Below are positions 36,720 through 49,300 of a DNA stretch of 64,000 nucleotides, piece after piece. How positions within the stretch are numbered: position 1 is the stretch's first letter; each line of letters starts with the position of its first letter. A program made the position numbers and the translations under genes. The notes under the pieces are model-generated. The model was not told the origin of the DNA and did no database searches. It saw only the letters and a program-made list of their open reading frames with translations. The stretch spans positions 2,048,501 through 2,112,500 of the forward strand of contig OX344763.1 in NCBI GenBank assembly GCA_947034895.1, read 5' to 3'. The stretch is from Rhytidiadelphus loreus (lineage: Eukaryota > Streptophyta > Bryopsida > Hypnales > Hylocomiaceae).

Positions 36720-38345
36720 AACAATTCGTCTTCTACTTAGTAAAGTATACGAGAATCTTATCTAATTCATTAAACAAGTGGTTAAATGGACGAATTGTTT
36801 AGTTACTTCCTTTTGGGGCTTTTTGAACTATTAGTCAGATTATATGGATGAGGAAAGGGATACAGGTGGTTAAGATTTGGTCCACTGGCAGTTACCTTTC
36901 TCTCAGGATATTAGCCAGGAATTCGTAGTTTTGCTCTCTCTCTTGTTTTCTCGGTTTTCTTTTCGTTTTCGCTTCGGTGAACAATTTGTCTATCAATTTT
37001 TGTATACATGAATCGCAGATATATATATGAATATAATTACTATTAAACAAATTGTCCACGCTTTGTTATGTTGAATTTAATTACTGTTTTTGTGGTTATA
37101 GTCCAGTGATTGGACTTGTGTTAGCAGTGTGGTTTTAAACTAATTGTTTGGTTATTTCTTGTAAGATTGCATTCCAGTGATTGTGAGATTGTTGAGTGGT
37201 TGAGAGTTTACAAATTGTTTTAAACGGATCTATATTAATTGTCAATTAACTGCTGTTGGTTTTATTACTACCTTGGGGCTGCTTCAACATTTTAACAATT
37301 TGTATTTGAGATTTGTTTAAGAGCTTGGTTTGGATGTGTATGTGCATGAGTTGATAGTTATTTGGTGTTTCTGTGTGTGTGAACAATCTAAAACAAATTG
37401 TCTTATTGAATTATCTTTAAGTCCCAGTGATTGGACACTGTGTGTGTAATCTTTCAATTAATCGTCCTAGAACGAGTGGTCTTGCGCATCTATGGAGTAA
37501 AGGAAGATTCAGCTGGAGACCGGAATAAGAATAAAGATTTCATGGTGTTTGGTGAAGTACGAGATGGAACAAATTGTCTGTGGAAACAGAATCAAGACGG
37601 TGTAAACTAGGGAGTAATTCTAAACGATTTATTATTTTTAAGGATTGTTTAATTGATTGGATAAGTTAATCATTGAAGGAAGAACCTTTGTATAGTTTCT
37701 TAAAATAAATTGTCAAATGAATTGGAAGTTTGAAGTAACAAGTGAAGTGTGATAGATTAAACATGTTTGCTGAATTATAGACAAATTGTTAGAGCAAATT
37801 GTCAAGTTTGGATTTGGTAAGAGATCCTGATGGGATTGAATTGAAGAATACCAACAATCATGGTAGTTGGGGAACATGTTGTCTAAACTTTTAGAAACAA
37901 GTTGTTATAGAAGTGATAGGGAGGAGTTAGCCTTGAGGTTATCAAATTTTACATACAAATTGACTCTTAATATTTGCTAAACAATAGGTAATATAGAGAC
38001 AGTAATTTATGCGAATTGTAAATGATGAAATATTAACAAATTGTTATGTGTGGTCATACAGTGAAAGTATACAAATGGAGCTTGCATTAACACATCATGC
38101 CCTGCATTTAGATTAGATGACAATTTGTTGGAGGAAATTGACAGACTGATTAGGCATACCAAATAGCAAAGTAGTTAAAATAGTGACTGCATCAATTTGT
38201 TATCAAATTAAATATCATTGGTAATTAAGGAATGTGTATGGGAAATGGATGGATATATATATTTATATATATTTATATATTATTGCATTGCATTAGGTCT
38301 AGAGCATGCATGTCCACGAATTGTGGTTCAACCCTGACAAATTGT
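36720..38345. repeat. Cluster of about 20 ACAAATTGT near-palindromes
   Basis: Exact ACAAATTGT or ACAATTTGT occurs at 36981, 37047, 37210, 37295, 37393, 37569, 37781, 38036, 38120 and 38337. Forms with one or two changes occur at 36721, 36790, 37705, 37794, 37874, 37897, 37955, 38011, 38192 and 38316. Spacing is irregular (13 to about 190 bp). A second motif, CCAGTGATTG, occurs at about 37103, 37174 and 37423. Near 36920-36975 there is a CT-rich promoter-like stretch. No coding region, LTR pair or inverted ends were found. Such arrays are usual for transposase- or regulator-binding sites. Confidence 0.8.
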
Positions 38346-39590
38346 TCTTAATTATTAAGACACACACTAGTCCAGGACAATAACAGCATTCATGCGTCCA
38401 TAGCATTGGTAACGGACAGATATAACTAAATTGAGAGTGGATATAAGAGTGTGAATGAACAAAATTAAAATATTAAACATATATCATTTAAAATCCCATC
38501 CTATCTTAGAATACATGTGACTTTAGCTACGAATACATTAGACTATTTGATTATTCCCTAGATTTGAACCCTCTATACTCAGTCCTGGGTGTTTTGTGAA
38601 GATACAAAAATCTAGACTACATCTATTAATAGTAATTAGTCACAATAGCAATTAGTGGCGATTTTGGAGGTATCCACTTTACTTCACAATAATTTATGTT
38701 GTACTAGAATTTCATTATTTTACAAGTCCTGTTTAGAATGCACACTTCAACTATTTTAGAGTATACGGCGATGGTTAAGCGTTTGGATGTCTTGTTGTTG
38801 TTGCATGATTTGGCTTAACTATGAACAATTGAGTTCCTATTAATTCTAATTTACATATCTTGTATAGGTTGTTAACTTGTTTTACTTCCCATCACCTTAT
38901 ATGTATATAAAAAACTTTTCAATCCTAAATGCAAATATAAATGACTTTTGAAGTAAAGTGAAATGGATGCTGAATTTAGTAAGTGGTATGAATAAATTCT
39001 ATAAGTCATAAGGTAGCAACACCCATAACCGTTAGTTCAAGGTTTTTGGACATGGTGTCTATTAATAGAAATCCAACAAATTATCAAATTTTACTAGCAA
39101 AAGAAAAAGAATTCCAATGCACTTTGAAATGTGTTTTTTGGACACCGTGAGTATAAATTGTGAATTTTTAAAGAGCCCACTACAGATGCACCCAATATGA
39201 ACACTAAGATCTGATATTTAGATGTGGTACATCTTTGTAATCACATCTATTTACATCTCAAGATTTTCAAGATTTTAGAGGTGGTGGTTATGGATACAAT
39301 GATGCTTATAGGTGTTGCTACCTTAGATGTGGGTAGTGGTTGTCGTCCTCAATTCCATTGGGGGCGTGGTTCTTCAACTACACCCCCAACCACCCACACA
39401 CTAGGTTGGGTCCCATGGTCTAGGCCGTGGGCCATGTCAGGCCACGTCAGCATGTGCCCGCTTCAAATGGATTTTAGCATCCTGCATGCAAAATGGATCA
39501 AGGAAGGTTTGAATGAGGCTGTGCAGGAAAATCTGGGAGAGCAGCCACAGTCGAAGAAATGGCGGGGAGTACATGTGTCAGGTTTCGATT
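38346..39590. other. Intergenic DNA without a supported gene
   Basis: An AT-rich part is followed, from about 39280, by a GC-richer stretch. The long plus frame at 39224-39697 covers it but shows no recognisable domain. Confidence 0.45.
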
Positions 39591-39599
39591 GGTGGGCCG

Positions 39600-41250
39600 G
39601 CTTTAGCGATACCCTTGCCTGGCCTACGGATACCCGGAATTCAGATACCCGGTCTCCCGGTACCCCAGGAGCTCGGGACGCCTTCTTCATCCAGTGACGC
39701 CAGAGGTCGTGGCCCCTTTACCTACACTGCAGTCGCTCCCGCTCTGCGTTTGTTGTGGCGTTGGCTTCGTGGTCCCGCCTATTGCAATTCGTCAGACCAA
39801 ATCCCTCCAGCTACTTTGATCCCGTTGATGCCGGTTTCGATGTTCGATTTTCAGTCACAGTGAGAACATGGATTTTTGAGTTGAAGGTTGAAAGTTGGAA
39901 CCAATTCTTCTTTGGGGAGCCAGCAATCGGAGGGTTAGTTGCGGAGCTTCTCTGTGCGTGCATATGTAGCTGGAAGTACGGGTTTCTTGGATGGTAAGTT
40001 GGTGTTTTGTCGTTGATGTTTTGTTTTCAATATTTTGGGGTTCAGGGGGAAATGCCACTCGAGGCTGTTCATGTTAGGGTTTTAATGGACGTAACTGGGG
40101 TTCGAAGCGTTTAGGTGAGAATTGCTCATGTTTTCGTTTGAGAATCTTTAGGTCTTTCTGACTTGTGATGCTATATCTCACTACTGAGAAGGAAATGGCG
40201 TGAAATATCTGGTGAATAGTTGAAAAGAAACACATTGTTTAACGTCTTTGAGAGTCCCACTGTTGCAGACTTCGGAACTGGTGTCTTACTTGGGGTGAGA
40301 AGTAGACTTGTTATCGTGTAAGAATCTTTTGGTCTTTTTATTTATTTGTGATGCGATCTCACTTCTGTGAAAGAAGTGGAGTCGACTATCTGCTGAATAG
40401 CTAAAATCCAAAATAAAGAGTCGGAACCATTTGAGAGCTAGAGTCTTGTCGGTGATGAGGTGTAGGAGTAAAATCTCACTGACGCTTTCTCTTAGGGTTT
40501 TAATGTGTTTAGCTGGGATTGGAATGGAGCATTTTTGTCTTAGACTCTGTAGTTCGGGATACAATTGTACTCCTGAAAAGGAAATGCGATCAAATATCTG
40601 GTGAATGGTATAGAAACGAACAGAATTTTTGACTTCTTACGAGAGTTAGAGCTCTCGTTAGGGTGGGCGAAGAATGAGATCAAGCTTTCGCGGAATCGCT
40701 CAGAGTTAGAGTTTCTCTGCATTCGTAGGAAGCTCTCGTGATACCCGCACCTGACCTCTCGATACCCTCGCGCGGACTCCCGATACCCGGACTCCCGATA
40801 CCTCAGGATTCAGGAGCTCCGCGTGGCTCACCTGCGTAGGTGGATGTGAAGTCAAGAATTCATCCTCTTCTTCTCATCCAAAGACGCGCGGGACCGTGGC
40901 CCTCCCGGTCTCTCTTTGCTGTCGCTTGTCTGCCGCGGCGTTGGCTTCGAGGTGCCTCCCATTCCAATCCATGAGGGCAAATCACTCTGGAAGCTTGGAT
41001 TCCGTTCATGTCAGTTTCGATGTTCGATTTTCAGTCACGGCTAAGTTAGAACTTGATTTTTTGGGTTGAAGTTCGAACCAATTCGCGTTCGTGGAGGTAG
41101 CAATCGGAGGGTTAGTTTGTGTGCGTGTGGGGGTAGCTGGAAAAACGCGTTTCTTGGATGGTAAGGTGGTGTCTTGTTGGGGACGTTCTTTGTTCAAGAT
41201 TTTGGGGTTTAGGTGCGAAATGTCACTGAGGCTGTCTCCTGGGGTTTTAA
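39600..41250 (+). repeat. Tandem duplication of a promoter/leader-like segment, about 1180-bp period
   Basis: 39600-40110 recurs at about 40745-41290. Anchor blocks are TGTTCGATTTTCAGTCAC (39841 and 41021), GCAATCGGAGGGTTAGTT and TTTCTTGGATGGTAAG. Each copy starts with short GATACCCGG-type repeats and holds a candidate splice donor (GGATG|GTAAG). Related shorter units lie between them (about 40115-40690). The copies have diverged. It probably belongs to the promoter/5' leader of the ATG5-GRF locus downstream. Confidence 0.7.
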
Positions 41251-41289
41251 TGTACGTAACTGGGATTGGAAGTGTTTTCGTGTAAGAGT

Positions 41290-41870
41290 CTTTAAGTGTT
41301 TTTGAGTTGTGGTACAATCTTACTCCTGAGGAGGAAATGGCGTGAAATATCTGGTGAATGGTTGAAAAGAACTACATGGTTTTGACTATGTGAGAGTTCC
41401 ACTGTTGCTGACTCTGGAGCTGGTGTCTTCTTGGTAATTTCAAAAAATAAATAAAGGATTTCAAGGAAACTCACTGAGGCTGTCTCTTAGGGTTTTAGTG
41501 TCGTAACTGGGATTGGCGTGTGTGGGTGAGAATTGGACTTGTTTTCGTCTAAACGTCTTATTGATTTGTGATACAATCATATTCCTGAGGAGGAAATGGC
41601 GTGAAATATCTGGTGAATGGTTGAAAAGAACTACATGGTTTTGACTATGTGAGAGTTCCACTGTTGCTGACTCTGGAGCTGGTGTCTTCTTGGTAATTTC
41701 AAAAAATAAATAAAGGATTTCAAGGAAACTCACTGAGGCTGTCTCTTAGGGTTTTAGTGTCGTAACTGGGATTGGCGTGTGTGGGTGAGAATTGGACTTG
41801 TTTTCGTCTAAACGTCTTATTGATTTGTGATACAATCATATTCCTGAGGAGGAAATGGTGTGATCTAAGT
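41290..41870 (+). repeat. 259-bp tandem repeat, nearly identical units
   Basis: The anchor CCTGAGGAGGAAATGG occurs at 41324, 41583 and 41842, exactly 259 bp apart. The two complete units appear almost identical, unlike the older 1180-bp duplication beside them, so this duplication is recent. Confidence 0.88.
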
Positions 41871-42072
41871 ACCACCAAAATTGTGTAGCATACAGAAAAT
41901 TTGCTGCTTATTTACTTTTTTTTTAGTATTGTACTTGGCTGAACTTTGGGTCCACTATCAATGGTTTGGATCAATGCTAAAATAAGACAGCAATAAACGG
42001 CGTAGATGCAGTGATAATCGCCCTCAACAGGCGAGGTTTGATCGATGGGAAATTTCTTGAAATATGTTCCAG

Positions 42073-43147
42073 ATACTAGCACCACGCAATGGCTATCTTC
42101 CATTGTTGGAGACTTACATTCGACATCATTTCACTAGGGTTATAACTCCCAATTCAGATCCCATATGGTTTGGCTACCAAGACTTGCCTTCGAAATGGTA
42201 CGATCCTTGGGACACTTCTTGCTTTTGTCGATTCTAAGTTTTTGGACAGTTCTACAGTTGAGTTTGAGGTGATCTTCAGTTATGTATTATGTTTGTCATA
42301 AAGTGGTTTGTTTTTATCCCCTTTAAAGAGACACACTTGCTCTGGTTTGTATATTTGAATTTGAACAGGGTTTTCTTCTCTTATGCCACCCCAACAGGTT
42401 TGCTCTATGATCTACTGGTTGCAGAAGTTGAATGACCTTGGAACCATACGGTATGTGTAGTCCCATCGCCTTGGGTCTTTTCTCAGTATCTCGATTAATT
42501 CTTCAGAATAATGGCCTACTAGTTCTACATAGATTGAACCCAATCACAACCGATCTAAGTATTGACTTGTCCCATAGATATCAAGCTTTTTTATGTTTGA
42601 AGGTGTTTCAGTAGATTGTGGATAAACTTGCTCGTCTTAATAATTGAACGCATATGCTCTTAAATAAATCGACTTTGGATTAATCGACTTCATCATAGGC
42701 CTCTTCGTTTTGGTTTACTTGGACAGGCATCCTGTACGGGAGCACGAAGAGCATGTCGCAATTAGACCAGGTGGAGTTGTGGCGTTGTGTACATAAAAGG
42801 TACGAGGGGTGATTGCTTAGTGAATCATTCGACAGGGGTAGACCAATAGATTAAATTTAATACAACCGGGGCTTCTATTTTTTGAGATGCTGATTTGGAT
42901 TGTTCGCGTACAGAATCTTGTATGGCAATGTAATTTCAAGTCTAGTACTATATTTGTGAGATATTCTATTCACAGTTGCACATTACGTCCATGAACTTTG
43001 ACTTTTAACCTAGTGGTTGGTTGATTTGTAGATTCCTGGGAGGGATTGCGAGTCTTTGATGAGTTTCTGCTTCGAAAGTAATCGACACTTTTTGGGTGGC
43101 ACTTAGATCTCGCTATGTGGACCCTGTAGATGATGTCTTCTGCAATG
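42073..43147 (+). pseudogene. ATG5: ATG5 (autophagy protein 5) pseudogene fragment
   Basis: Exon-like blocks follow the order of plant ATG5. 42073-42201 encodes LAPRNGYLPLL ... PIWFGYQDLPSKWY, matching the first ubiquitin-like fold of ATG5. About 42382-42450 gives TPTGLLYDLLVAEVE followed by TGA where Arg is expected, then PWNHTV. About 42735-42800 gives STKSMSQLDQVELWRCV. About 43090-43147 gives RYVDPVDDVF and ends at a good donor (AATG|GTGAGA). ATG5 normally couples to ATG12 in autophagosome formation. Missing exons, a stop and frame changes show that this copy is dead. The last two blocks match less well than the first two. Confidence 0.72.
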
Positions 43148-43358
43148 GTGAGAGCATTATGGGTGTGAATTTGATACCCCTATTTTGCATTTCCAATGTA
43201 TTCGTCTGGTATTTTGGAAATGTAATTGGGTATGCCCATGTGTATTTTACTACCGTACTCTGGCACACCGGCGTACCTTTCCTCATCCTTTTTGAATGAC
43301 TCAAACATTTGACACGCTTTATCTGTTACTCTCGTAGGCGACATTGGAGGTAGAGCAG

Positions 43359-46300
43359 ATGCCATCAGGAGGCGTCAGTAACGTTGTTGAGGACATGATT
43401 ATGGATAATGTGACGAAGGAAGCAGAAATAGAAGCTAAAGTTGAACTTGAAGTAGAAGCGATGGCAAGTGAAAATGCGACGGACTCCTTGGGGATGGACG
43501 TTGCCAAGGAAGCTGGTAAGAGATGAGCTTCGAGAATGCAATGTTTTGTCAAGTCATTTCTTTCATATTTGTTGCTTTTTTATATCTGCTGCGTCAACTC
43601 TGAATCGCTGGATCTCGTTGTCCGCATTCCTTATTGCAGGAACTGATGTCTCATCACCAGCGGAAGAAGGTGGTGTCGGGTCAGGCGAGGCTCAATCAGT
43701 ACAAGTGGACCCCCCTGTTGATCTGTCGAAGGGATTAGACACGAAGATAAATGACAGCGTGAACTCAAGTCTGAACGACTCCTCTGAATTTTCTAACGCC
43801 AAAGAAGTCGAGGAATCTTTGCTTGAATCCAGAGCGTTGGCTCAGGGAGCAGAGACGACGAGTAATCCTGACGGTATGACGGAAAATGTTGAAAATTTGA
43901 CGGTGATTCAAGAGTCTCGAAAAGAGGTTGATAGACACAGAATAGCTCCCAGCAGCATAGCTGAGGTTTTAGCCGCGGGAGTGGCTGAAGGTATAGCAGA
44001 AAGCATTGCAGAGACCATTGCCAAAGAAACAGCTGGTTCGTATGGACAAGGTTCAATGGAGGGCTGTTTGTTTGACAGTGGTAGGTTCGAGAGAATGGCT
44101 ATTGCCAAAGCGGTGGCAGAAGTTATTGCTGAAGGTGTTGCGCAAGAAGTTGCCCAAGGATTGGCAGATGGACTTGCGGAGGCCGCTGCAATTGCTGAAG
44201 CTTCCAATGGAGTTGAGAAAAGGATGCAAGATAATATCCAAGGTGTGCTTTCTATTTCTACGTCAATGAAAAACTAGGCTACTATCCCTCTTTTTCTATA
44301 TTTCTTGATCCTCAACATTAATAATTAATAATTAATTATTCCAAAGATTTTTTAGTAATACCCCTAGCATTAATAAGTTTTCAAATTTCACATTGGCTTC
44401 TTCGACTGTTTTGACGCCTGTATGATAGATCAGTTCTTATTGACTTGAATTAGGTCTGACTGAGGAAAATAAAGATGGAGTGCTGTGCGAGTGTGGACTG
44501 GTTGCTGTTGTGAGGGTCGTTGGTGAGAAGAGCCCGAACCGGGGCTTGCGATACCTGATGTGCTCTCTTCAAGAGCCATCGTTTTTCAAGCGGAAGGGCA
44601 AAAGGAAAGATTCTGATACAATTGGAAAATGTAAATTTTTCAGGTAAAATTTTTGCGCAATCGTATCTGTCAAAACTTCCCATATATTTTGGACGTAATT
44701 TTTTTATGTTTCCGTTTTTCTCTGAGTTGGTGAATTAGCGCACGACAAATTATTTGTTAGCTTCACGTTCTATGCTTAACTGTCTCTGTAAATGGACAAG
44801 AAACTGAGAATTATAGATTACGTATGTTGTTTCGCCCATGCAGGTGGCTGGACACTCCAAGAAATGCCTCAAAAGAGAACAAGAAGAATCAAGAGAAAGT
44901 TAAGACACATCTAGAAGATCTGGATGCGGCTCACTTGACACGATCATCTGCCAAGAAGAGTAATCCAGAGTCGCCTACTACTACTGCTGGCACCAGGCCC
45001 TCTGTAGATGCAGGTGAAGTCTCGCCCTATGAATTTCCAGCTTTTAGGAATATTGATGATAGCTTGCAATTACTGGAATTTCCTGAGTTTACGCCTGATT
45101 TGAAAGCTAAGTCGACGCGAAAACAGGGGGAAAGGGGACTTGCTGATGAATCTGGAAGGAATGATGTATTGGTTGCAGATCGACCCACCTCTGCAGGCAC
45201 TTCAACTCGTTTTTCCTTAAGAAAAGGGGCTCCTAAGCCTACACAGGAACCTAGCTTAGATAATTCTGCAGTCAGTACTCCAGTAAGTGCTTTAGGAAAA
45301 CGCACAATCGACTGGACGGATAGTTACGTGGGGCCCGAATCGCAAGTGTTTGAGAAAGGGGCTACGTGGCGTAAGAGACGCAGTGTACGAGGAGAAGGTG
45401 GACCCAGTAGTCGATATTCAGTTGGTGGTAGTGGTAGTGAAAGAAATACCGGGTTTGGTTCCTCGGAGAAGAAACCCTTGCACTATTTCAGAAGGTCAAC
45501 AGGGCAGATTGGAGCTTCAGACGGTGATACTATTCCTGTTCTCAGTTCACGAAATCCCGTGACAGATGTCGAAAGTGCTGAAGCTGGTCACAAGGATGAA
45601 AAAGACAACCGCTTCAGAAGCTACTACAAGAAAGGCAAGGTTGGTAGCTCTTCAGAGCCGAAGTCTACAGAAGTGATTTCTCCTGATGAACTTGAAAAGA
45701 AAACCAAGTCCCAAACTAGGCGTCAGCAGAGGAAGCTGCCTCTTTCCGAAGTCTATGGCGCTGTAAAGCCTCTGCTACCTACGCAGGCGACCAAGACAGG
45801 AACAAGTATCCTTGTTAGCAAAGACAATAGCTTATCACCATCCGGGCATTCATTGGGAAAGAGTACACCTTCAGATGTTGCTTCTGAGCCTAAAGAAACC
45901 GGACTCTCCAAGTCCCCACCTAAGAAGAGGAAGTTGTCCTGGGTTCTTTCAGAAGATTCTGTGATGCGAGAGACAGGGTCCCCGAAAAGATCTTCTGCCA
46001 GAAAGAGCATTTCTAGTGCTCAAACTGTAAGTAAGGACAACTTTCTGTGTGTGCAAGCTGTACAGGTTCAGGGGCTTTTTAAGTTTTTAATAAGGAATTC
46101 GTTGGATTGCTTCAATGACTAATTAGAGGATATCTTCTATGTCTGCACAGAATTCTGAAAGCCAAATTTTTTCGTCTTCAGTGATCGAGACTCCCTTAGT
46201 AGCAAGCGTGTTCCCTACCGTCCGGTATGAAGCAAAGCTACCTGTCGAGGATTATCATGATCCTGATGATCCATGGTCACTGGAAATACCATGGTCAAAG

Positions 46301-49300
46301 CAAGAGCATCAAGGAGATGAACCGCAACAACTGGAGAGGGAGAAGGAGACGATTCAAGACGAAAGGAATGAGGAAGCAGAGGATGGTGAGAATATTGTCA
46401 TGAAAACGGATGTAGTGACGAGAATAGAAGCGGTGAATGAAGCTGCAGCAATGGAGGAGGAACAGCCTATGACACTATCAAACGCAGCTCAGCCCTTGAG
46501 TGTGACTGAGCCAGGCGGGTGTATTGGATTTGAGACTTCCGGAGACGATCCAAGTCCAGTATCCTCAAACATGGACCTAAAAGAAGGGGGTGGAAAGGAT
46601 CATGATAACCCCGGGTTTCATGCGGATCAAGAGACCATCAATGCTGTTGGGGATGCAAGCACTTCACTTGTTGATGCAGTGGATGAGGGTGAAAATATCT
46701 CGCTTGTTTCTACTTGCCAAAGTGGTGGAGCACATCCTGAGCCGCTTGCTGATGGTCAGGAGGTCGGTAATGTTTTGGAAGAGGGCCCAGTGGAAACTCG
46801 AACGCAACATGAAGTGTTGCATGATGAGCGAGCCTTAAGCGATAAAACTCCGACAAGTGTAAGTTTTGACCTGGTTTTGCGGTAGTTTTCGAAGCGGACA
46901 TAAAATTGTGAGATCCTCGAATTTTGGATTGTCGTTGTCGGATCATTGGTTATAGGTTCCTCGTATTCAGTCACTTCAATATTTAATATGCGTTTTACAA
47001 GAGCTCCAATGAAGTAGGAGACTGATAACTATATGAAAGAATTTCTGAAAGCCACAATTCTCGGAGAGTGTTTTTTAAGCGCTTAGTGGTAGGGTGGTTG
47101 ATAAGTTGTCATAATGATTCTCACCAATTAGCTCTTCATATTATGCTCATTATGTACTGGTCCAGAGTGCTGAATACGTAGTGAGTTCGTGCAGATGGTG
47201 GTCATCTAGTATTGGTAAGGAATGAATACCAAATTTTGTTTCTTATCAAAGAGAAATTTAGATTGACAAGTTAACTGCGTTGTTTCGCTTCAGATGCTGG
47301 CTGCTTTTACCGATACTCCACTTGAAGCTGATGGGCACGAGTCGCTCATGAGTGAGACAGCTATCTTGAAAGTGCCTGGAACCAGTGTCGAGAGTGACCA
47401 CAGTACCCCTGACAAGATTGACTCGACAGCACCTTCCTATCAGCAGCTTCCATTCAATGAGGGTGCTGATAATCTTACTAATGACTGTACGCACAGCGTT
47501 CATGTTGGAGAGCCGGTTGCAGAAGATGCTAATCGTGAGGAAAATCTTGAGGAAAATCTTTTGATAGGAAGTGTTCCTACAGTGAGCAAGGATAGTTCAT
47601 CCAAGTTAGATGATACAGTGGAGACTGACACTATCCCTCCTTGTGAAAGATCCGAGCCGTCGGGTACCCTGGGCGATGCTGAAGTGACTAATGAGGGGGA
47701 GATTGTGCTCTCTGGCGATAAGTGTGAAATTCACGGTTTTCAAGAGAGTGTCAAAAGGACTCATGGATTAATTGAAGAGTCTGCTGTAAGCGGAAGCAAC
47801 TTGATAGGAGACCCCTGCCCTGATGCTAGACTGGGCCAAGGAAGTGACCATGAGCCTGAAAGAGATCTTGCACACGCACGTCTTGATCAAGATGCTGCCT
47901 TCAAATCTCCTCGCGAAGCGGATCATGCGGGAACTGCAGCTGCCAGTGAAAATGCAGGGTTTGTGAACTCGGTGTGGAGGCTTGCTTCTGGTAAAAAGAC
48001 TAGATCTATTGGTTCTATAGGTGCTCCAGCTGTAACAAGTAAAAGGTCTCGATCAGTGGTTCCGTCACTGAAGGGTGGTCCGAAAGGAGATCCTAAGCAT
48101 CAAGCAGAAGTCCAGTGGGTTGACGTGCCTTTGGATTGGAGGAATGAGAAGTCTACAGGTAGAGGAGTACCCCTTCTACCAAACATTTCTGGAAAGGGTT
48201 TGAATGGGTCAGATACATCTCAGAGTGACTTGCGACTCTTACAGTCTGGTGATACTTCACACGGTACACATAGTGCACGTCTAAGATTTGCCAGAGGTGA
48301 GGTAGATGATTCCTCTATCATCACAGAGGAGAAGGAAAAAGAGCTTGATGCTCGTAACGAGGATAGCATGGACTTCATTGCCCAAATAACAAATGGAACC
48401 GCGCACGCTGGAGGGGCTACTCTTGGGAGTACGGAAATGGATGAAGACGCCTCAGTTCCAGCAGGTGAACACTATCTGGGAGATCCTACCAATCAGGAAG
48501 CATTTTTTATTGGAGGGGAAAACGCTGTGCAGAAGAGAAAGAGGGGAAGACCGAGGAAGGATAGCAAAAAGCCTGTTGGATTACAATATGCTGTAGCGGG
48601 TGGGCAAAAGCTTGGTGCAGTTGCTGGTGTAAACGAGTCTCCTGAGCCTGAACTGGTGAGATGAGTAATCGTGGAACAAAGCTTACTTGGTATCGTTTTG
48701 GAGAGGGGGCTGAGATCCTGACAAGGATTTAGTTCTAAGCATTGATAGCTGCCTCCTTTTTCTGGAATATTGTTGTTCTATCACGTTATTTTGTAGATTG
48801 TTTTCATCGTTATTTGCTTAATTGAACAATTGTCACGAGGACTTGTTCTGGTTCCTTGTGTATTTGATGGGTGTGTTAGAATCAATCAAGGCATCAGTTC
48901 TCCACCAAAGTTAGAGGTGTTCTACTAACTTGGTCGGGAGAACTAAGTATCCTAGACTTCCTTATCCTAGGCTTGCAAATGTACTTTAGATCTGTGTTAC
49001 GTTTTGTCGCCATAGAGTAGAGAATTCAAGTCTTGGGGCGCGTGTGTTTCAGGCCGGGGTTATGGGAAAGGCTGATGGCGAGCCTAGTTCCATGCTTATT
49101 TGCACCACAGCTATGGAAGGCAATACATTGACAGAATTACATGGGGAGGACAGGGTTTCTCAGCTTGAGAGGTCGGCCAGTAACTCAGAGAGAGAGAATG
49201 GAAAGCCTGAAGGAGTTTCCTGTGGACTAGAGGAATGTGGAAGACCTTTAGATGGAAGTGACGTTCCTAATACTTCCGCAGGTTCGTAATATTTTTTTCT

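Noticed and set aside
39224..39697. 157-codon plus-strand frame
   Set aside because: It runs through the duplicated promoter-like block and is not conserved as a frame in the second copy.
41292..41733. Two minus-strand frames sharing about 50 identical residues
   Set aside because: The identity reflects the 259-bp DNA repeat, not two related genes; the frames have no family match and no conserved context.
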